This document shows, one piece after another, positions 9,486 through 19,289 of a stretch of DNA of 64,000 nt; positions within the stretch are counted from its first letter, which is position 1; every line of letters starts with the position of its first letter. The DNA is from Treponema denticola. GTDB lineage: Bacteria > Spirochaetota > Spirochaetia > Treponematales > Treponemataceae. Below the pieces are notes generated by a model. That model was given only the letters and a program-made list of their open reading frames with translations. It had not been told where the DNA came from and made no database searches. Made by a program: the position numbers and the translations under genes. The stretch lies in assembly GCF_024181405.1 (NCBI RefSeq), contig NZ_CP051302.1:62001-126000 (forward strand). Reading direction: 5' to 3'.

Positions 9486-10142
9486 TTAGCCTAAGGCTAT
9501 TTTTAGGATTTCTTCAGGACTTGAGATTATTGCATCAGCTCCGGCTTGTTCCAATTCAGGGCGTTTTCTAAAACCCCATAAAACACCGATTGTAAAAAGG
9601 CCGGCATTTTTTCCGGTTTGAACATCCGTTGCCGTGTCTCCTATATAAAGAAAATCTTTTTTTTCGAGCTTGAGCATTTTTAAAATTTCGTAGACACCTG
9701 CAGGGTCAGGTTTTAGAGCGACGGAGTCCCGGGCACCTAGGATACACGAAAAAGTGTTTTCGCCGAAGATTGTCTTAACAACCTTTTCTGTTGTGGAATG
9801 AGGCTTATTTGAAAGCACATTGACCGAAATCCCGTTTTTTATTAAATCCGCTAAAAGCTTTTTAATTCCCGGATAGGCCTCGCACAGATAAACGGGATCG
9901 GCATCATAGGCTGCATTATATTCCGTAAGAATTTTTTCTTCTAAGGCCTTATCGTTTTTTCCTGCACGTTCAAGAACTCTTTGCACAAGTTTTCTTGCTC
10001 CGTTGCCTGTTAAGATTTTAAATTCTTCCGCATCTACAGGCGGTATACCGTATTTTGCCGTTTCAGCATTTAAAAAATGAGCTATCGAATAAAGGGAGTT
10101 GGTTAAGGTCCCATCCAAATCAAAAATACATGCTTTTTTCAT
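9486..10142 (-). CDS. HAD-family phosphatase, phosphoglycolate phosphatase-like
   Basis: 218 residues. HAD motif I is IFDLDGTLTNS at residues 6-16, motif II is VNVLSNKPHS, the lysine motif is ALKPDPAG, and motif IV is FLYIGDTATDVQTGKNAG. A helical cap of the C1 type lies between motifs I and II. This set matches Gph/PgpP-like enzymes that hydrolyse small phosphomonoesters such as 2-phosphoglycolate; the exact substrate is not decided by sequence. It stands alone on the minus strand between two plus-strand units. Confidence 0.88.
   Translation of the reverse strand: MKKACIFDLDGTLTNSLYSIAHFLNAETAKYGIPPVDAEEFKILTGNGARKLVQRVLERAGKNDKALEEKILTEYNAAYDADPVYLCEAYPGIKKLLADLIKNGISVNVLSNKPHSTTEKVVKTIFGENTFSCILGARDSVALKPDPAGVYEILKMLKLEKKDFLYIGDTATDVQTGKNAGLFTIGVLWGFRKRPELEQAGADAIISSPEEILKIALG
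9487..9504 (+). terminator. Short intrinsic terminator after the mgtE operon
   Basis: TAGCC, a 3-base loop, GGCTA, then TTTTT. It lies inside the 3' end of the convergent HAD gene. The stem is only 5 bp, so efficiency is uncertain. Confidence 0.45.
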
Positions 10143-10234
10143 AAGGCCTCTATTCTAACAAAAATCAAAAATCTATTCAAGCTAAAGTTAAAAGTCTACT
10201 TCCCTATGTTCTGCTTTTTGTGTATGATAAGCCC

Positions 10235-11002
10235 ATGGGTAAAAAATTTGAAAAAGAATTGCCGGTTTGCGGCTTTGAAAGCTGTCTTGCTTTGGCAAAA
10301 CATCATCCCGAAAAAATCTCCCGTTTGTTTTTTTCGGAAAAAAGAGCAAAGCAATTCGGCGAGGTTTGTAAGTATTTGGCTTCCAATAAAAGGTTATATA
10401 GAATAGTTTCCGATGATGAATTGGAAAAGCTCTCGGAATCGGTACATCATCAGGGCGTAACTGCGATGATCTTTGAGCCTGAAATTCCTGTTTTAGAGCA
10501 TGAAGAAATAAACCTTTGGGCTCAAAATAAAGAACACGTTTTAATGCTCGATGAAATAGGAAATGCAAACAATTTGGGAGCAATAATAAGAAGCGCCGCT
10601 TTTTTCGGTATAGAAAATATAGTTTTAACAAAAGAAGATAAACAGGCCTCGATTACGACCTCGGCTTATAGGGTCGCGCAGGGCGGAATGGAATTTGTAA
10701 AAATCTTTAAGGTTTCATCGACGGCTTGGTTTTTGCGCCAGTGCCGAGGACGGCTTACCTGTATAGGCACGGACTTAAGAGCCCACCACGAAATAGCCGA
10801 CTTTGGAAGATTAGTCGAAAAAGATGAGGCTTGTGTAATTGTCTTAGGAAATGAAGAGAGGGGAATAAGCGAAGAAGCTAAAAAGCTTTGTGCCCACCTT
10901 GTAAAAATAAAGGGAAGCGGCAATGTGGAAAGCTTAAATGTCGCCCAAGCCGCAACCCTTTTTTGCCATAGTCTTAGTGCAACAAACCCTCGATCTTTTT
11001 AA
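10235..11002 (+). CDS. TrmH/SpoU-family RNA 2'-O-methyltransferase
   Basis: 255 residues. A substrate-binding N-terminal domain (to about residue 80, ending VHHQGVTAMIF) precedes a SPOUT domain. SPOUT motif 1 is NANNLGAIIRSAAFFG, motif 2 VLGNEERGIS, and motif 3 SGNVESLNVAQAAT. It methylates a ribose 2'-OH in rRNA or tRNA; the target is unknown. ATG 10235 is preferred because TATGAT ends 6 bases upstream, suggesting a leaderless message; an in-frame GTG at 10220 overlaps that box. The 3' end overlaps the convergent gene by 29 bases. Confidence 0.87.
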   Translation: MGKKFEKELPVCGFESCLALAKHHPEKISRLFFSEKRAKQFGEVCKYLASNKRLYRIVSDDELEKLSESVHHQGVTAMIFEPEIPVLEHEEINLWAQNKEHVLMLDEIGNANNLGAIIRSAAFFGIENIVLTKEDKQASITTSAYRVAQGGMEFVKIFKVSSTAWFLRQCRGRLTCIGTDLRAHHEIADFGRLVEKDEACVIVLGNEERGISEEAKKLCAHLVKIKGSGNVESLNVAQAATLFCHSLSATNPRSF

Positions 11003-11501
11003 TTACATATTCTTTTAAGGGGAGACCCGCAATCTTAATGTCTTTCGGGTCTTCATAATTCGGAATAAGTTTGAAAAAGTTAATATAAATTTTATTTCCT
11101 TTAATATAAAATTCTTCTGCATGGGCAGGAATGAAGATGAGCTCGATCTCATCGAATTTTGTCGAGGCCTTGTATTTTTCCGTAAGCTCTGCAAGGTTTA
11201 AGGTTTTAATCGGAGCCATCATATTGTGCATAGTCTGTAAGTCTTCCAAAATCCACATATTGTTATTCCAAAAGCGGCTTTCGCTCAAGGTGCGGTTGTT
11301 CAGTTTTTCCCTATTGGAAATTGCAGACATAACCCTGCGGACGGAATCTTTCGAAAAGTCGTCATTGTAAACGACTTCCATCTGAGGCTTTTCTGCTATA
11401 CTCATAAAGTAATCGTCTCCCATCTTATCCTTTGAGGCTACGCTTTCCCAAAAGAAAATCATCATTTCCAAAACGTCAAAATCAATCTTTATATTTTTCA
11501 T
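10974..11501 (-). CDS. Unknown protein, 175 residues
   Basis: I do not recognise a family. The protein is soluble, acidic to neutral, with no signal peptide or membrane segment. It opens with a helical region (VLEMMIFFWESVASKDKMGDDYF) and later has alternating strands (IELIFIPAHAEEFYIKGNKIYINFF), suggesting a mixed alpha/beta fold. GGAGG lies 10-14 bases upstream of the ATG, and codon use is like its neighbours, so it is a real gene. Its last 29 bases overlap the tail of the SpoU methyltransferase gene in convergent orientation, so antisense pairing of the two 3' ends is likely. Confidence 0.75.
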   Translation of the reverse strand: MKNIKIDFDVLEMMIFFWESVASKDKMGDDYFMSIAEKPQMEVVYNDDFSKDSVRRVMSAISNREKLNNRTLSESRFWNNNMWILEDLQTMHNMMAPIKTLNLAELTEKYKASTKFDEIELIFIPAHAEEFYIKGNKIYINFFKLIPNYEDPKDIKIAGLPLKEYVIKKIEGLLH

Positions 11502-11567
11502 AAAGAGACCTCCATATTTTTTAACCGCTTAGAGTTTACACCTATTGCCGTTTTTTTTCAATGAGGC

Positions 11568-12932
11568 CTATTTTTTAATTCCCGAAACCCACTTTGTGTT
11601 CAATATCAAGATAATTGCAACAAGGCCGGCAGTGATGTTTGAAAAAAGGTTTCCCCAATATATCGAATAGTAGGAGAGATATCTTTCGGTTGCAAGAATG
11701 AAAATATAACGTAAAAGCCAAATTCGCAAAATTCCAAGCATAAGAGGAATCTTTGTTTTGCCGAGACCTATAAAGGCTCCTTGAACTGTCATACAGACGC
11801 CGAAACCTATGACCGAGTAGGTATAAATATGCAGGGCTGCAACGGCAATGTCGCCGATTTCGGGTATTTCCGGCTTAAACATCGATACGAGATAGGCGGA
11901 AGAAGGCACGATAATGGCAATCAGCACCGCTCCGCTTATAGCACTTGTAATACAGCCTAAAAGACAGGCTCTTTTTGCTTTTTTAGGATTTCCGGAACCT
12001 ATGTTCATGCTGACCATAGTTGTAACGGCAGCACTAAAACATCCGGGGATATTAAAACAAATTGTCGAAATATTGCTTGCGATACTTTGTCCGTTTAAAA
12101 TAACGGCTCCGTATGGTTCCATTTCGTTATTTATAAGAAAAAAGCCGAGAAAAACAAAGGCATAATTAAGCATTGCAGGGAAACCTACATGCAAGAGCTC
12201 TTTGAGAGTCGGAGAAGAAAACTTAAAATTTTTTAAACTAAGTTTATCGGGGCTCTTTTTTAAAAAGAGATCATAGAACATCCACGCTGCTACTACGAGG
12301 TTGGCTAAAAGAGAAGCTAGTACGCAGCCGTCTATTTTCATTCTCAAAAGATATAAAAATATAAAGTTTCCGATTATTTTGATTATAAGCATTATAATCA
12401 TCCTAAAAAAAGGAGCTTCAGGTTTGCCGTTTGCATTTTTTATACCGTTGTATATGGATTCCATGAAGCTGAGAGGCATTACCAAGCAATAAAGAGAAAT
12501 ATACCTAAAAACCAAGGGGGCTATTTCGCTTTTGAGTGTATAGCTTATTATTGTTCCTATTATAAACAGGAGAGGAATTGAAACCAATCCCAACAAAAAA
12601 GCAAATACGAAAATTTGTGTTGCCGTTTTTCTACTCTCATCAATATCACCTCGTCCGTTAAGCTGCCCGATAATTGCCGTAGCTCCAACGCTTAAGCCCT
12701 GTCCAAGTGCTAAGACAATGGATATAATGGGTTGAGAAAAACTTACTGCACTGGCTGTTACATGGTCCGTAAGCCTGTTTATAAAAAGACCATCCGTAAA
12801 GGGCATCATAGCCTGCAGCATAGCCATCATTAGAGCCGGTAAAGAAAGAATGATTAGGGTTTTGAGAGGTGAAGCGGTTAAAATAAGCTCGCGCCTTTGT
12901 GCTGTGGTTTGTCCTAAAAATTTAAGCTTCAT
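11568..12932 (-). CDS. MATE-family efflux transporter
   Basis: 454 residues with about twelve hydrophobic segments in two similar halves. The LILSLPALMMAMLQAMMPFTDGLFINRL opening and the ALGQGLSVGATAIIGQLNGRG segment are typical of MATE exporters, which expel cationic drugs or metabolites against Na+ or H+. The second half repeats this with ILNGQSIASNISTIC and TTMVSMNIGSGNPKKAKRA. It is monocistronic. The 215 bases between its start and the next divergent gene hold promoters for both directions. Confidence 0.9.
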   Translation of the reverse strand: MKLKFLGQTTAQRRELILTASPLKTLIILSLPALMMAMLQAMMPFTDGLFINRLTDHVTASAVSFSQPIISIVLALGQGLSVGATAIIGQLNGRGDIDESRKTATQIFVFAFLLGLVSIPLLFIIGTIISYTLKSEIAPLVFRYISLYCLVMPLSFMESIYNGIKNANGKPEAPFFRMIIMLIIKIIGNFIFLYLLRMKIDGCVLASLLANLVVAAWMFYDLFLKKSPDKLSLKNFKFSSPTLKELLHVGFPAMLNYAFVFLGFFLINNEMEPYGAVILNGQSIASNISTICFNIPGCFSAAVTTMVSMNIGSGNPKKAKRACLLGCITSAISGAVLIAIIVPSSAYLVSMFKPEIPEIGDIAVAALHIYTYSVIGFGVCMTVQGAFIGLGKTKIPLMLGILRIWLLRYIFILATERYLSYYSIYWGNLFSNITAGLVAIILILNTKWVSGIKK

Positions 12933-13101
12933 ATTCTTTATATTTTACCCTATTATTTAAAAATAGGGAAGATGTATAATAAAAATATTAAAAATTACTT
13001 GATATTATTGACATTTTGTGTGTATATTGTGTTGTAGATATATCCATTTTTATCATTTTTTTAGTTTAATCTAGATATATTAAAGATTTAAGCTGTTTTA
13101 G

Positions 13102-13116
13102 CCGATAATTTATCGG
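13102..13116. promoter_or_regulatory. Palindrome upstream of the 1555-residue surface-protein gene
   Basis: CCGATAA and TTATCGG separated by one base, 31 bases before the start codon. A TTGACA at 13008-13013 may be part of the promoter. The octamer GCCGATAA also occurs 43 bases before the giant lipoprotein gene at 19290. Confidence 0.4.
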
Positions 13117-13147
13117 TTAAATTGCCGAATTAGTTTAGGAGTATTTA

Positions 13148-16100
13148 ATGAAAAAAATAACAATTTATTTATTGATTATGTTTAGTGCCGTGAGTCTGCT
13201 ATATGCAGGAGGTTCAAAAGATATAGATAGTGTACAGATGACCAATAAAGAAAGTTGGCAGCAATCTATAGATATATCCGGAAAGAAAAAAGGAAAATAT
13301 AATGTATTGATAAAGGCTGTAGATATAGCCGGTAATGAGGGCTATGTAGGGCCTTTTAATATGTATATAGACCCTAATTCCGACTTACCGATAGTAAACA
13401 TAAGTCATCCTAAAAGTGAAGCTGTAGTAGTCGGAAATATAAACGTAATAGGAACATGTGTAGATGATGACGCTGTAGACTATGTAGAGTTACGTATAGA
13501 CGGCGGAGAAAATATCTACCGAGCCAAGGGTAAAGAATTTTGGTCATATTATATAAACACGGAAAATTTTGAAGAAGGAACGCACACGATAGAAGCTTGG
13601 GGTGTAGATATTAACGGTGTAAAGGGAAAGTCCGTAAAAAGCAGCTTTTACATAAACCGCTTATCGCCAATAACTTCAATAGAAAATAAGAGTGTAGGAG
13701 AGCTTGTTTCAGGTAAGATAACAATTGACGGAACAGTAGAAGACGGAAACGGTATAGAAAGGCTGCTGTATTCATTGAACAATGGAGAGAATTTTGAAGA
13801 AATAAAATTATCCTATAACAAAAAAACAAAGCAGTCAAATTTTTCGTTAAAACTAAATACAAAAACAATAGAAGACGGGCCTAAGGTAATTTGGTTTAAA
13901 GCAATAGATAAGCAAGGAATGATCGGCATTCACACATTTTTATTGTTTATAGATAATACGGCTCCTTTAGTAGAGTTTATATATCCCGAGGGGGATAACC
14001 CGACGGAACCTGTATTTTCCGTAGCAGGAAAGGCTACGGATTTAGTTGGTTTATCAAGTTTATCTTGGAAGTGTAACAACGAAAGCGGTGAATTTGAACT
14101 TACCCCCGGAAATAATTATTGGATAAAAGAGTTTGATGTTGGTAAGACCGGCGCTAAGACTGCCGTTGTCGAAATAACAGCAAAAGATATAGCAGGAAAC
14201 ATAGTAAGGGCAAAAAAGACATTTTATATAGATCAAAATAAGGGAAAGCCTGTAATCGAAATGTTAAGCCCTGTGCTTGATGGAAAATTTTCAGAAGATG
14301 TCTATATCGCAGGAGCAATCTATGACTTATATGGTGCGAATGAGGTAAGGTACAGAATAGACAAGGGTGAAGAAAAGGCGATAGATGCTTTTGGTGCAGG
14401 ATTTTCTGTTATAGAACGAGGATTGAGCGAAGGAGCTCATACATTGACTATCTATGCAGTGAATAAAAAAGGTATTAAAGGAGATCCTTTAACCGTAAAG
14501 TTTAATGTAGAAGGAAAGGCTCCTGTAATTTCTTTTGACAACGGAGAAACTATCATACCAGTATATACTGCACAAACAAAGAGCTCGACTTCAGTGAATG
14601 TAAAAGCAGCTTCCGGTTTAAAGTATTTAAGTGCAGGTTTTAATGGAGAAGAAGAATCCGTTTTACCTGTAAAAACAGGTCAAGCCGATTATGTGATAAA
14701 AACAAATATAAGCGGAAAATCGGCGCCGGGTATATATACTGTCTCTGTTACTGCGACAGATATGAACGATAAGATCAGTAAGCAGACTTTAATTATTCGA
14801 GTTGTAAGTGCATCGGGATCAGGCGGCGAAGAAAATTTTGTATGGTCTAAAGTTAATGTAAACGAGAATAATCAAATAGTCTTATTAGACGATAAACCAC
14901 TGACAGGTGTTTATCAGCCTAAGGATGGAATGGTAATAGAAAATGTAGAAGTAATAGGCTCTAAGAACATTGAAGCTGAAAGGGAAGGCGAGTTAATAAG
15001 ATTAAGAGTAAAAGATGAAGGCATATATAAAGGAATCGGCGTAAAGATAACGGACAGTGAGGGCGGCGTTTTTACAAGTCCTTTAGTAGATATTCTTTTT
15101 GATAAGACCGCACCTAAAGTCAGTCTTGACATGAATGAAGAAGCATCTTTTGTAACAACTTCTATAAACTTAAAAGGCAAGGCTGAGGACTTGGTTGGAA
15201 TTACAAAAGTTGAATATAGCTTAGGAAGCGGATCCCCTTATGTGAAATTATCTAATTCATTTAACGAGAAGATAAATATAAGCGGACAGGCAGACGGCCC
15301 CATTGTTGTTACAGTAAAGGCAACGGATATAGCCGGAAGGGAAAGCTATGAAAGACGAGTATTTTATAAGGACAACGAAGCCCCTGAGGTTGTTATGGTG
15401 CTACCTGAGGCCGGAGGAAAAGTAAACGGTTCAATATACGCAGCTTTTAAGGTAAGCGATAGGTTTGCCGGAGTAAAGCCGGAGTATAAAGGCGCAAGCA
15501 AGGGTGCTGAATGGCAGAGTTTTGAATACGGTTCCTTACCTAATCTTATAATAGGCAGTGCAAAAGAGCCTTTAAGTAAGAACATGCTGTTTAAGTTTAC
15601 CGACCCTGCCGGGAATTCACGAAGTTTTAACAGTTATAATTTTGAGATAGACAATAGTGAAGATGCCCCAAGGGTAGATTTACATTTACCGGATGAAAAT
15701 GAGATTATAACGAGCGACTTTGAAATATCCGGTATGGTATATGATGACGATGAAGCGGCCAAGATCTACTACAAAATAGATAAGGGCTCTTATAAGTCGA
15801 TGGATATAAAAAACAGCTTTTCTATACCTATCTTGTTAAGCGAGCTTACGGATAATGAACATGAAATAACCATGTATGCCGAAGATATTTACGGAGTAAC
15901 AAGCCAACCCGTAACCAGAAAGATAAGAGTGTCTTTAGAAGTACCTCAGGTTGGAGTGTCTTATCCTCTAATAACAGACACGGTGCAAGGGGTAGGTGTA
16001 ATATCGGGTAGTGCATTGGATAAAAACGGAATCAAAAAGGTTGAACTGTCGTTTGATAACGGGGTAACGTATAACCTTGCAGAAGGCGGGGAAAAATGGC

Positions 16101-17815
16101 AGTACCGAATAAACACCCATATAATAAATGACGGAACTCATGTAGTTTTTGTAAAGGCAACGGATAATTATGAGCAGGTATGTTTATATTCTACATCAAT
16201 TAATATAGACAATACGCCTCCTGCATTAAAACTGGAATATCCGCTGGCGGGATCCAAATTGGATAACAATCTTTTTGTGTCGGGACATGTATATGATAAT
16301 ATTTCTCTTGAAGGAGTAATGCTAAAAATAAAGAGCCTTGATGGAAAGGCTGTGCCTCAAAAATTATCCGAGATAAAACTTGAAAAAGATATAATCCTTT
16401 CAAAAGATATAGATATAAGCTCATTGCCTGAAGGAAGGTATAATCTTGAAATAAGCGGAGTAGATAAGGCAAATAATACTAATGAAGTCTCTGTCAATTT
16501 TGATGTTTATAGAAAAAAGGATAGAAACAGGTTAGAACTGCTATATCCTCTAAACGGCGAGACGGTAAGAGGTGAGTTCAATATATATGGAAGGCTGATA
16601 GTAGATAATGCTGTAGAAGAAGCCGCTTTATATATAGACGGAAAAGAAGTTGAAAGGAGCTCTGTATCTAAAACAGGCTATGTTTGTTTTAAGATAAACA
16701 GTGAAAAGCTTGTAAATGGAGAACATAGTCTTGAGTTAAGGGCAAACCGTGCAGGTGTCGGTCCGCTTAATTCTGAGGTACATAAGATAAATTATACGGC
16801 AGAAGGACCTTGGATTACCATAGACAACTTTGCGATGGGAGACTTTGCGATAGAAAGACCTTACCTTAGAGGAAGAGCCGGTTATACGGTATCCGAAGAA
16901 GAAAAGGCTCTGGTATCTTCAAAGGGGGCTACATCTGAGGATAAAAGAGCATTTAAGGCAAAGCGCATTAAGTATGTAGAAATCAGTTTTGATAACGGAA
17001 AAACCTTTACTCCGGTTAAGTCGGCTGCTAATTGGAAGTATAGACTTGAGACAGATGATATGGCTCAAGGAAATCACTTTTTATTGTTAAGAGCCGTTAT
17101 GGAGAATAAAGAAACAGCGGTTTGCAGGACAATAATAAATATAGATAAGACGGCTCCAAAAGTAACATTGATATCGCCCGGAGAAGGAGGCCGATACAAC
17201 GGAGCGATAGAGTTTAGCGGCTTATCTTCTGATGATATAGAGCTGTCTAGTGTAGAAGCTCTTTTAAGGAAGGGAGATAAGAACAGTTATGGAGTACCTA
17301 CATTTATTCAAGGCTTACATGTAGAAGTCGCTTTTTGGGGCGCAACGTTGTGGAACATAGGTATAGGATTGAGCTTTTTTGATGATAACGTAAAACTACA
17401 GTTGCATTACGGGCAGCTTACACAAAATCAATTTGATACTTTTTACAAAACTAAAAATATATCGCAACGCCGTTACGGCGGACACGTAGGTTCATTAAAG
17501 CTTTTGGCGAACGTTTTTGAACTGCCGTTCGGCTATTATTTTGGCCCCGATTGGCAGTGGCTGTATTTGAATGTTGCTCTCGGGGCTCAGTTTTCACTGT
17601 TCAGCGAAACTCAAAGCGGAAAACCGCAAGTGCTTTCTGCAGGCTTGTTTCAGTTAGAATTCCCGCGTGTAAAACTGTATAAGCGAAAATACTTCAGTTC
17701 GTTTTCTTTCTTTACCGAAGGACAGCTGTGGTTTATTCCGACGGACATAAATTCAGCGTCGATAAGATCAATTATGCCGCACCTGTCCTTTGGTGCCCGT
17801 ATGAATATATTCTGA
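13148..17815 (+). CDS. Large Ig-repeat surface protein with C-terminal outer-membrane-barrel-like domain
   Basis: 1555 residues. Residues 1-20 are a signal peptide ending LLYAGG. Then come about twelve or thirteen bacterial Ig-like repeats of 90-100 residues, each recognisable by an (I/F)xID-x-xxP linker (IDNTAPLV, IDNTPPAL, IDKTAPKV) and a VSG-x-VYD strand. The last repeat begins near residue 1331. From about 1375 to 1555 the sequence is different: aromatic, glycine-rich alternating strands, including FIQGLHVEVAFWGATLW and an F-terminated last strand (SFGARMNIF), as in BAM-assembled barrels. The simplest reading is an extracellular or periplasmic stalk anchored by an outer-membrane barrel. 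The start has GGAG 9 bases upstream. The last 0.5 kb resembles the GC-richer DNA downstream. No enzymatic motif was seen. Confidence 0.85.
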   Translation: MKKITIYLLIMFSAVSLLYAGGSKDIDSVQMTNKESWQQSIDISGKKKGKYNVLIKAVDIAGNEGYVGPFNMYIDPNSDLPIVNISHPKSEAVVVGNINVIGTCVDDDAVDYVELRIDGGENIYRAKGKEFWSYYINTENFEEGTHTIEAWGVDINGVKGKSVKSSFYINRLSPITSIENKSVGELVSGKITIDGTVEDGNGIERLLYSLNNGENFEEIKLSYNKKTKQSNFSLKLNTKTIEDGPKVIWFKAIDKQGMIGIHTFLLFIDNTAPLVEFIYPEGDNPTEPVFSVAGKATDLVGLSSLSWKCNNESGEFELTPGNNYWIKEFDVGKTGAKTAVVEITAKDIAGNIVRAKKTFYIDQNKGKPVIEMLSPVLDGKFSEDVYIAGAIYDLYGANEVRYRIDKGEEKAIDAFGAGFSVIERGLSEGAHTLTIYAVNKKGIKGDPLTVKFNVEGKAPVISFDNGETIIPVYTAQTKSSTSVNVKAASGLKYLSAGFNGEEESVLPVKTGQADYVIKTNISGKSAPGIYTVSVTATDMNDKISKQTLIIRVVSASGSGGEENFVWSKVNVNENNQIVLLDDKPLTGVYQPKDGMVIENVEVIGSKNIEAEREGELIRLRVKDEGIYKGIGVKITDSEGGVFTSPLVDILFDKTAPKVSLDMNEEASFVTTSINLKGKAEDLVGITKVEYSLGSGSPYVKLSNSFNEKINISGQADGPIVVTVKATDIAGRESYERRVFYKDNEAPEVVMVLPEAGGKVNGSIYAAFKVSDRFAGVKPEYKGASKGAEWQSFEYGSLPNLIIGSAKEPLSKNMLFKFTDPAGNSRSFNSYNFEIDNSEDAPRVDLHLPDENEIITSDFEISGMVYDDDEAAKIYYKIDKGSYKSMDIKNSFSIPILLSELTDNEHEITMYAEDIYGVTSQPVTRKIRVSLEVPQVGVSYPLITDTVQGVGVISGSALDKNGIKKVELSFDNGVTYNLAEGGEKWQYRINTHIINDGTHVVFVKATDNYEQVCLYSTSINIDNTPPALKLEYPLAGSKLDNNLFVSGHVYDNISLEGVMLKIKSLDGKAVPQKLSEIKLEKDIILSKDIDISSLPEGRYNLEISGVDKANNTNEVSVNFDVYRKKDRNRLELLYPLNGETVRGEFNIYGRLIVDNAVEEAALYIDGKEVERSSVSKTGYVCFKINSEKLVNGEHSLELRANRAGVGPLNSEVHKINYTAEGPWITIDNFAMGDFAIERPYLRGRAGYTVSEEEKALVSSKGATSEDKRAFKAKRIKYVEISFDNGKTFTPVKSAANWKYRLETDDMAQGNHFLLLRAVMENKETAVCRTIINIDKTAPKVTLISPGEGGRYNGAIEFSGLSSDDIELSSVEALLRKGDKNSYGVPTFIQGLHVEVAFWGATLWNIGIGLSFFDDNVKLQLHYGQLTQNQFDTFYKTKNISQRRYGGHVGSLKLLANVFELPFGYYFGPDWQWLYLNVALGAQFSLFSETQSGKPQVLSAGLFQLEFPRVKLYKRKYFSSFSFFTEGQLWFIPTDINSASIRSIMPHLSFGARMNIF

Positions 17816-17819
17816 TGTT

Positions 17820-19067
17820 TTAATCGGCGTTTTCCATATATGTGCGTATTTCTTCCGCGAGGGCGGCTATTTGTGCCTGTGTTGCAAATGCCGCCTGTCC
17901 CAATTCCTGTATAGGTCCGTCCGTACACGATGCTGCCCAAAACCGCACGTCATCAGCCTGTACATCATGGGCTTCCGCGCGGCTCGACGCAGGTGCAAGC
18001 TTTGTATTCTGAGAGAGAAGTGTTTGGACATCCGTATGGGCGAGTTGTTCAAGCATGGAAATCTGCGATGCATTGTTCTTGAATGCCATACCTACAATGG
18101 CGGGAGCTATGAGTGCGTGCCGTGCTGCATTTCCTTGCGGAAACTGTACGGCATCATAGTATTTAATCAGGATGAGCGGTTTTACACGATGTTCGGAGAG
18201 GGGCATAAAAATTGCGCCGAGGCGATGTTCTTCCATATAATTTTCGATATCTTTTTCCGTAACATTGTACCAGTGCGGATGAATAAGCCCTTCGTGCTGC
18301 CATCGCTTAATTGTTCCGAGGACGGAAGAAAAAGATATGCCGTTTCCGAGCGGTACATTGAGCAGGCCGGATAAGCCGTTTGTACTTGCCGCCGCTTTGA
18401 TGAGGTCAGTATAGCCTTCGCTTCCTGCAAGCGATTCCGTAATAGCGCTTACAAAAGCTGTCAGCGTTGCATCCGTTTTTCCGGCGCAGATGAGCGGATA
18501 ATCGGCATAGGCTTTGATGGTCTGCAAATATGATTCAAGGCCGGCAAACGTTTCAGGCAGAGCGAGAGCTGCTTCGTTTCTATACGTGCGGTAACAGGCA
18601 AGTTCATAGTGGTCAAGCAGCAGCGGAAGCATTTTGTATGTGTTATTCACTTTTCCCGCCTTCCTGACGGATGCCGGAAAAAGATTGTACACGCTTTCGG
18701 GAATCGGCACGGATTTTTGTGCTGCATCCGATGCAAATCTTCCGTTCAAGGTAAAAAGCAAATCGTATTTTTTTGCGATCCGTTTTATATCCCGTATGTC
18801 CTTTTCCGTTAGCCTGACAGTCCGTATCTGCGAGTAGTTTTTTTTCAGTATTTCGTTATCCGGGCTTTCAAGTACGCCGCCGATCGCGTTTGTAATACTT
18901 TCGGAAATTCCGTAATACGCAACATCCAGCCGCCTGTTATCGTTATATCGCACTACACCGAAAATACCGGCTGCGGCGGCAATCAGTACCAATATAACGG
19001 AGATAAGCACTATTTTGCAAAGCGTTTGCGGACGTTTTTTGACGTCCTTCGATTTCTTTTCTTTCAT
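17820..19067 (-). CDS. Membrane-anchored extracellular solute-binding-like protein
   Basis: 415 residues from the ATG at 19065-19067. A basic N-terminus (MKEKKSKDVKKRPQ) is followed by one hydrophobic helix (residues about 17-37) without a lipobox cysteine, so it is probably an uncleaved inner-membrane anchor with a periplasmic body. The body resembles sugar-type family 1 solute-binding proteins (ETFAGLESYLQTIKAYADYPLICAG and later GAIFMPLSEHR). No ABC permease or ATPase is adjacent. An upstream ATG at 19097 in frame would add 10 residues; neither start has a clear ribosome site. It is convergent with the 1555-residue gene, 4 bases apart, and shares the higher GC of this region. Confidence 0.75.
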   Translation of the reverse strand: MKEKKSKDVKKRPQTLCKIVLISVILVLIAAAAGIFGVVRYNDNRRLDVAYYGISESITNAIGGVLESPDNEILKKNYSQIRTVRLTEKDIRDIKRIAKKYDLLFTLNGRFASDAAQKSVPIPESVYNLFPASVRKAGKVNNTYKMLPLLLDHYELACYRTYRNEAALALPETFAGLESYLQTIKAYADYPLICAGKTDATLTAFVSAITESLAGSEGYTDLIKAAASTNGLSGLLNVPLGNGISFSSVLGTIKRWQHEGLIHPHWYNVTEKDIENYMEEHRLGAIFMPLSEHRVKPLILIKYYDAVQFPQGNAARHALIAPAIVGMAFKNNASQISMLEQLAHTDVQTLLSQNTKLAPASSRAEAHDVQADDVRFWAASCTDGPIQELGQAAFATQAQIAALAEEIRTYMENAD

Positions 19068-19148
19068 AAAAATACTATAGCACATTTTCGGATTCATTCC
19101 AAGCGAAAAAGCTGAAATAATAATCTTAACTTTTTATTGAAATTCATT

Positions 19149-19242
19149 TGGAATTTTTATTTTTTGTATTATATTATATATCACGGAAAATAGATGTTTT
19201 AGAAAATTAATCCGAATCGGATTAATTAAACTTATCACGGAA
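19149..19242 (+). promoter_or_regulatory. Promoter and candidate operator of the giant lipoprotein gene
   Basis: TTGGAA (19149-19154), 17 bases, TATTAT (19172-19177). Just downstream is a perfect inverted repeat with arms AATTAATCCGA and TCGGATTAATT (19205-19227, one-base centre). It is flanked by two copies of TATCACGGAA in direct orientation (19179-19188 and 19233-19242). The arrangement looks like a repressor or activator site; the binding protein is unknown. Confidence 0.6.
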
Positions 19243-19289
19243 TTCTGCCGATAACAGTATGGTAGAATTGTCTTTACAAGGAGACTAAT

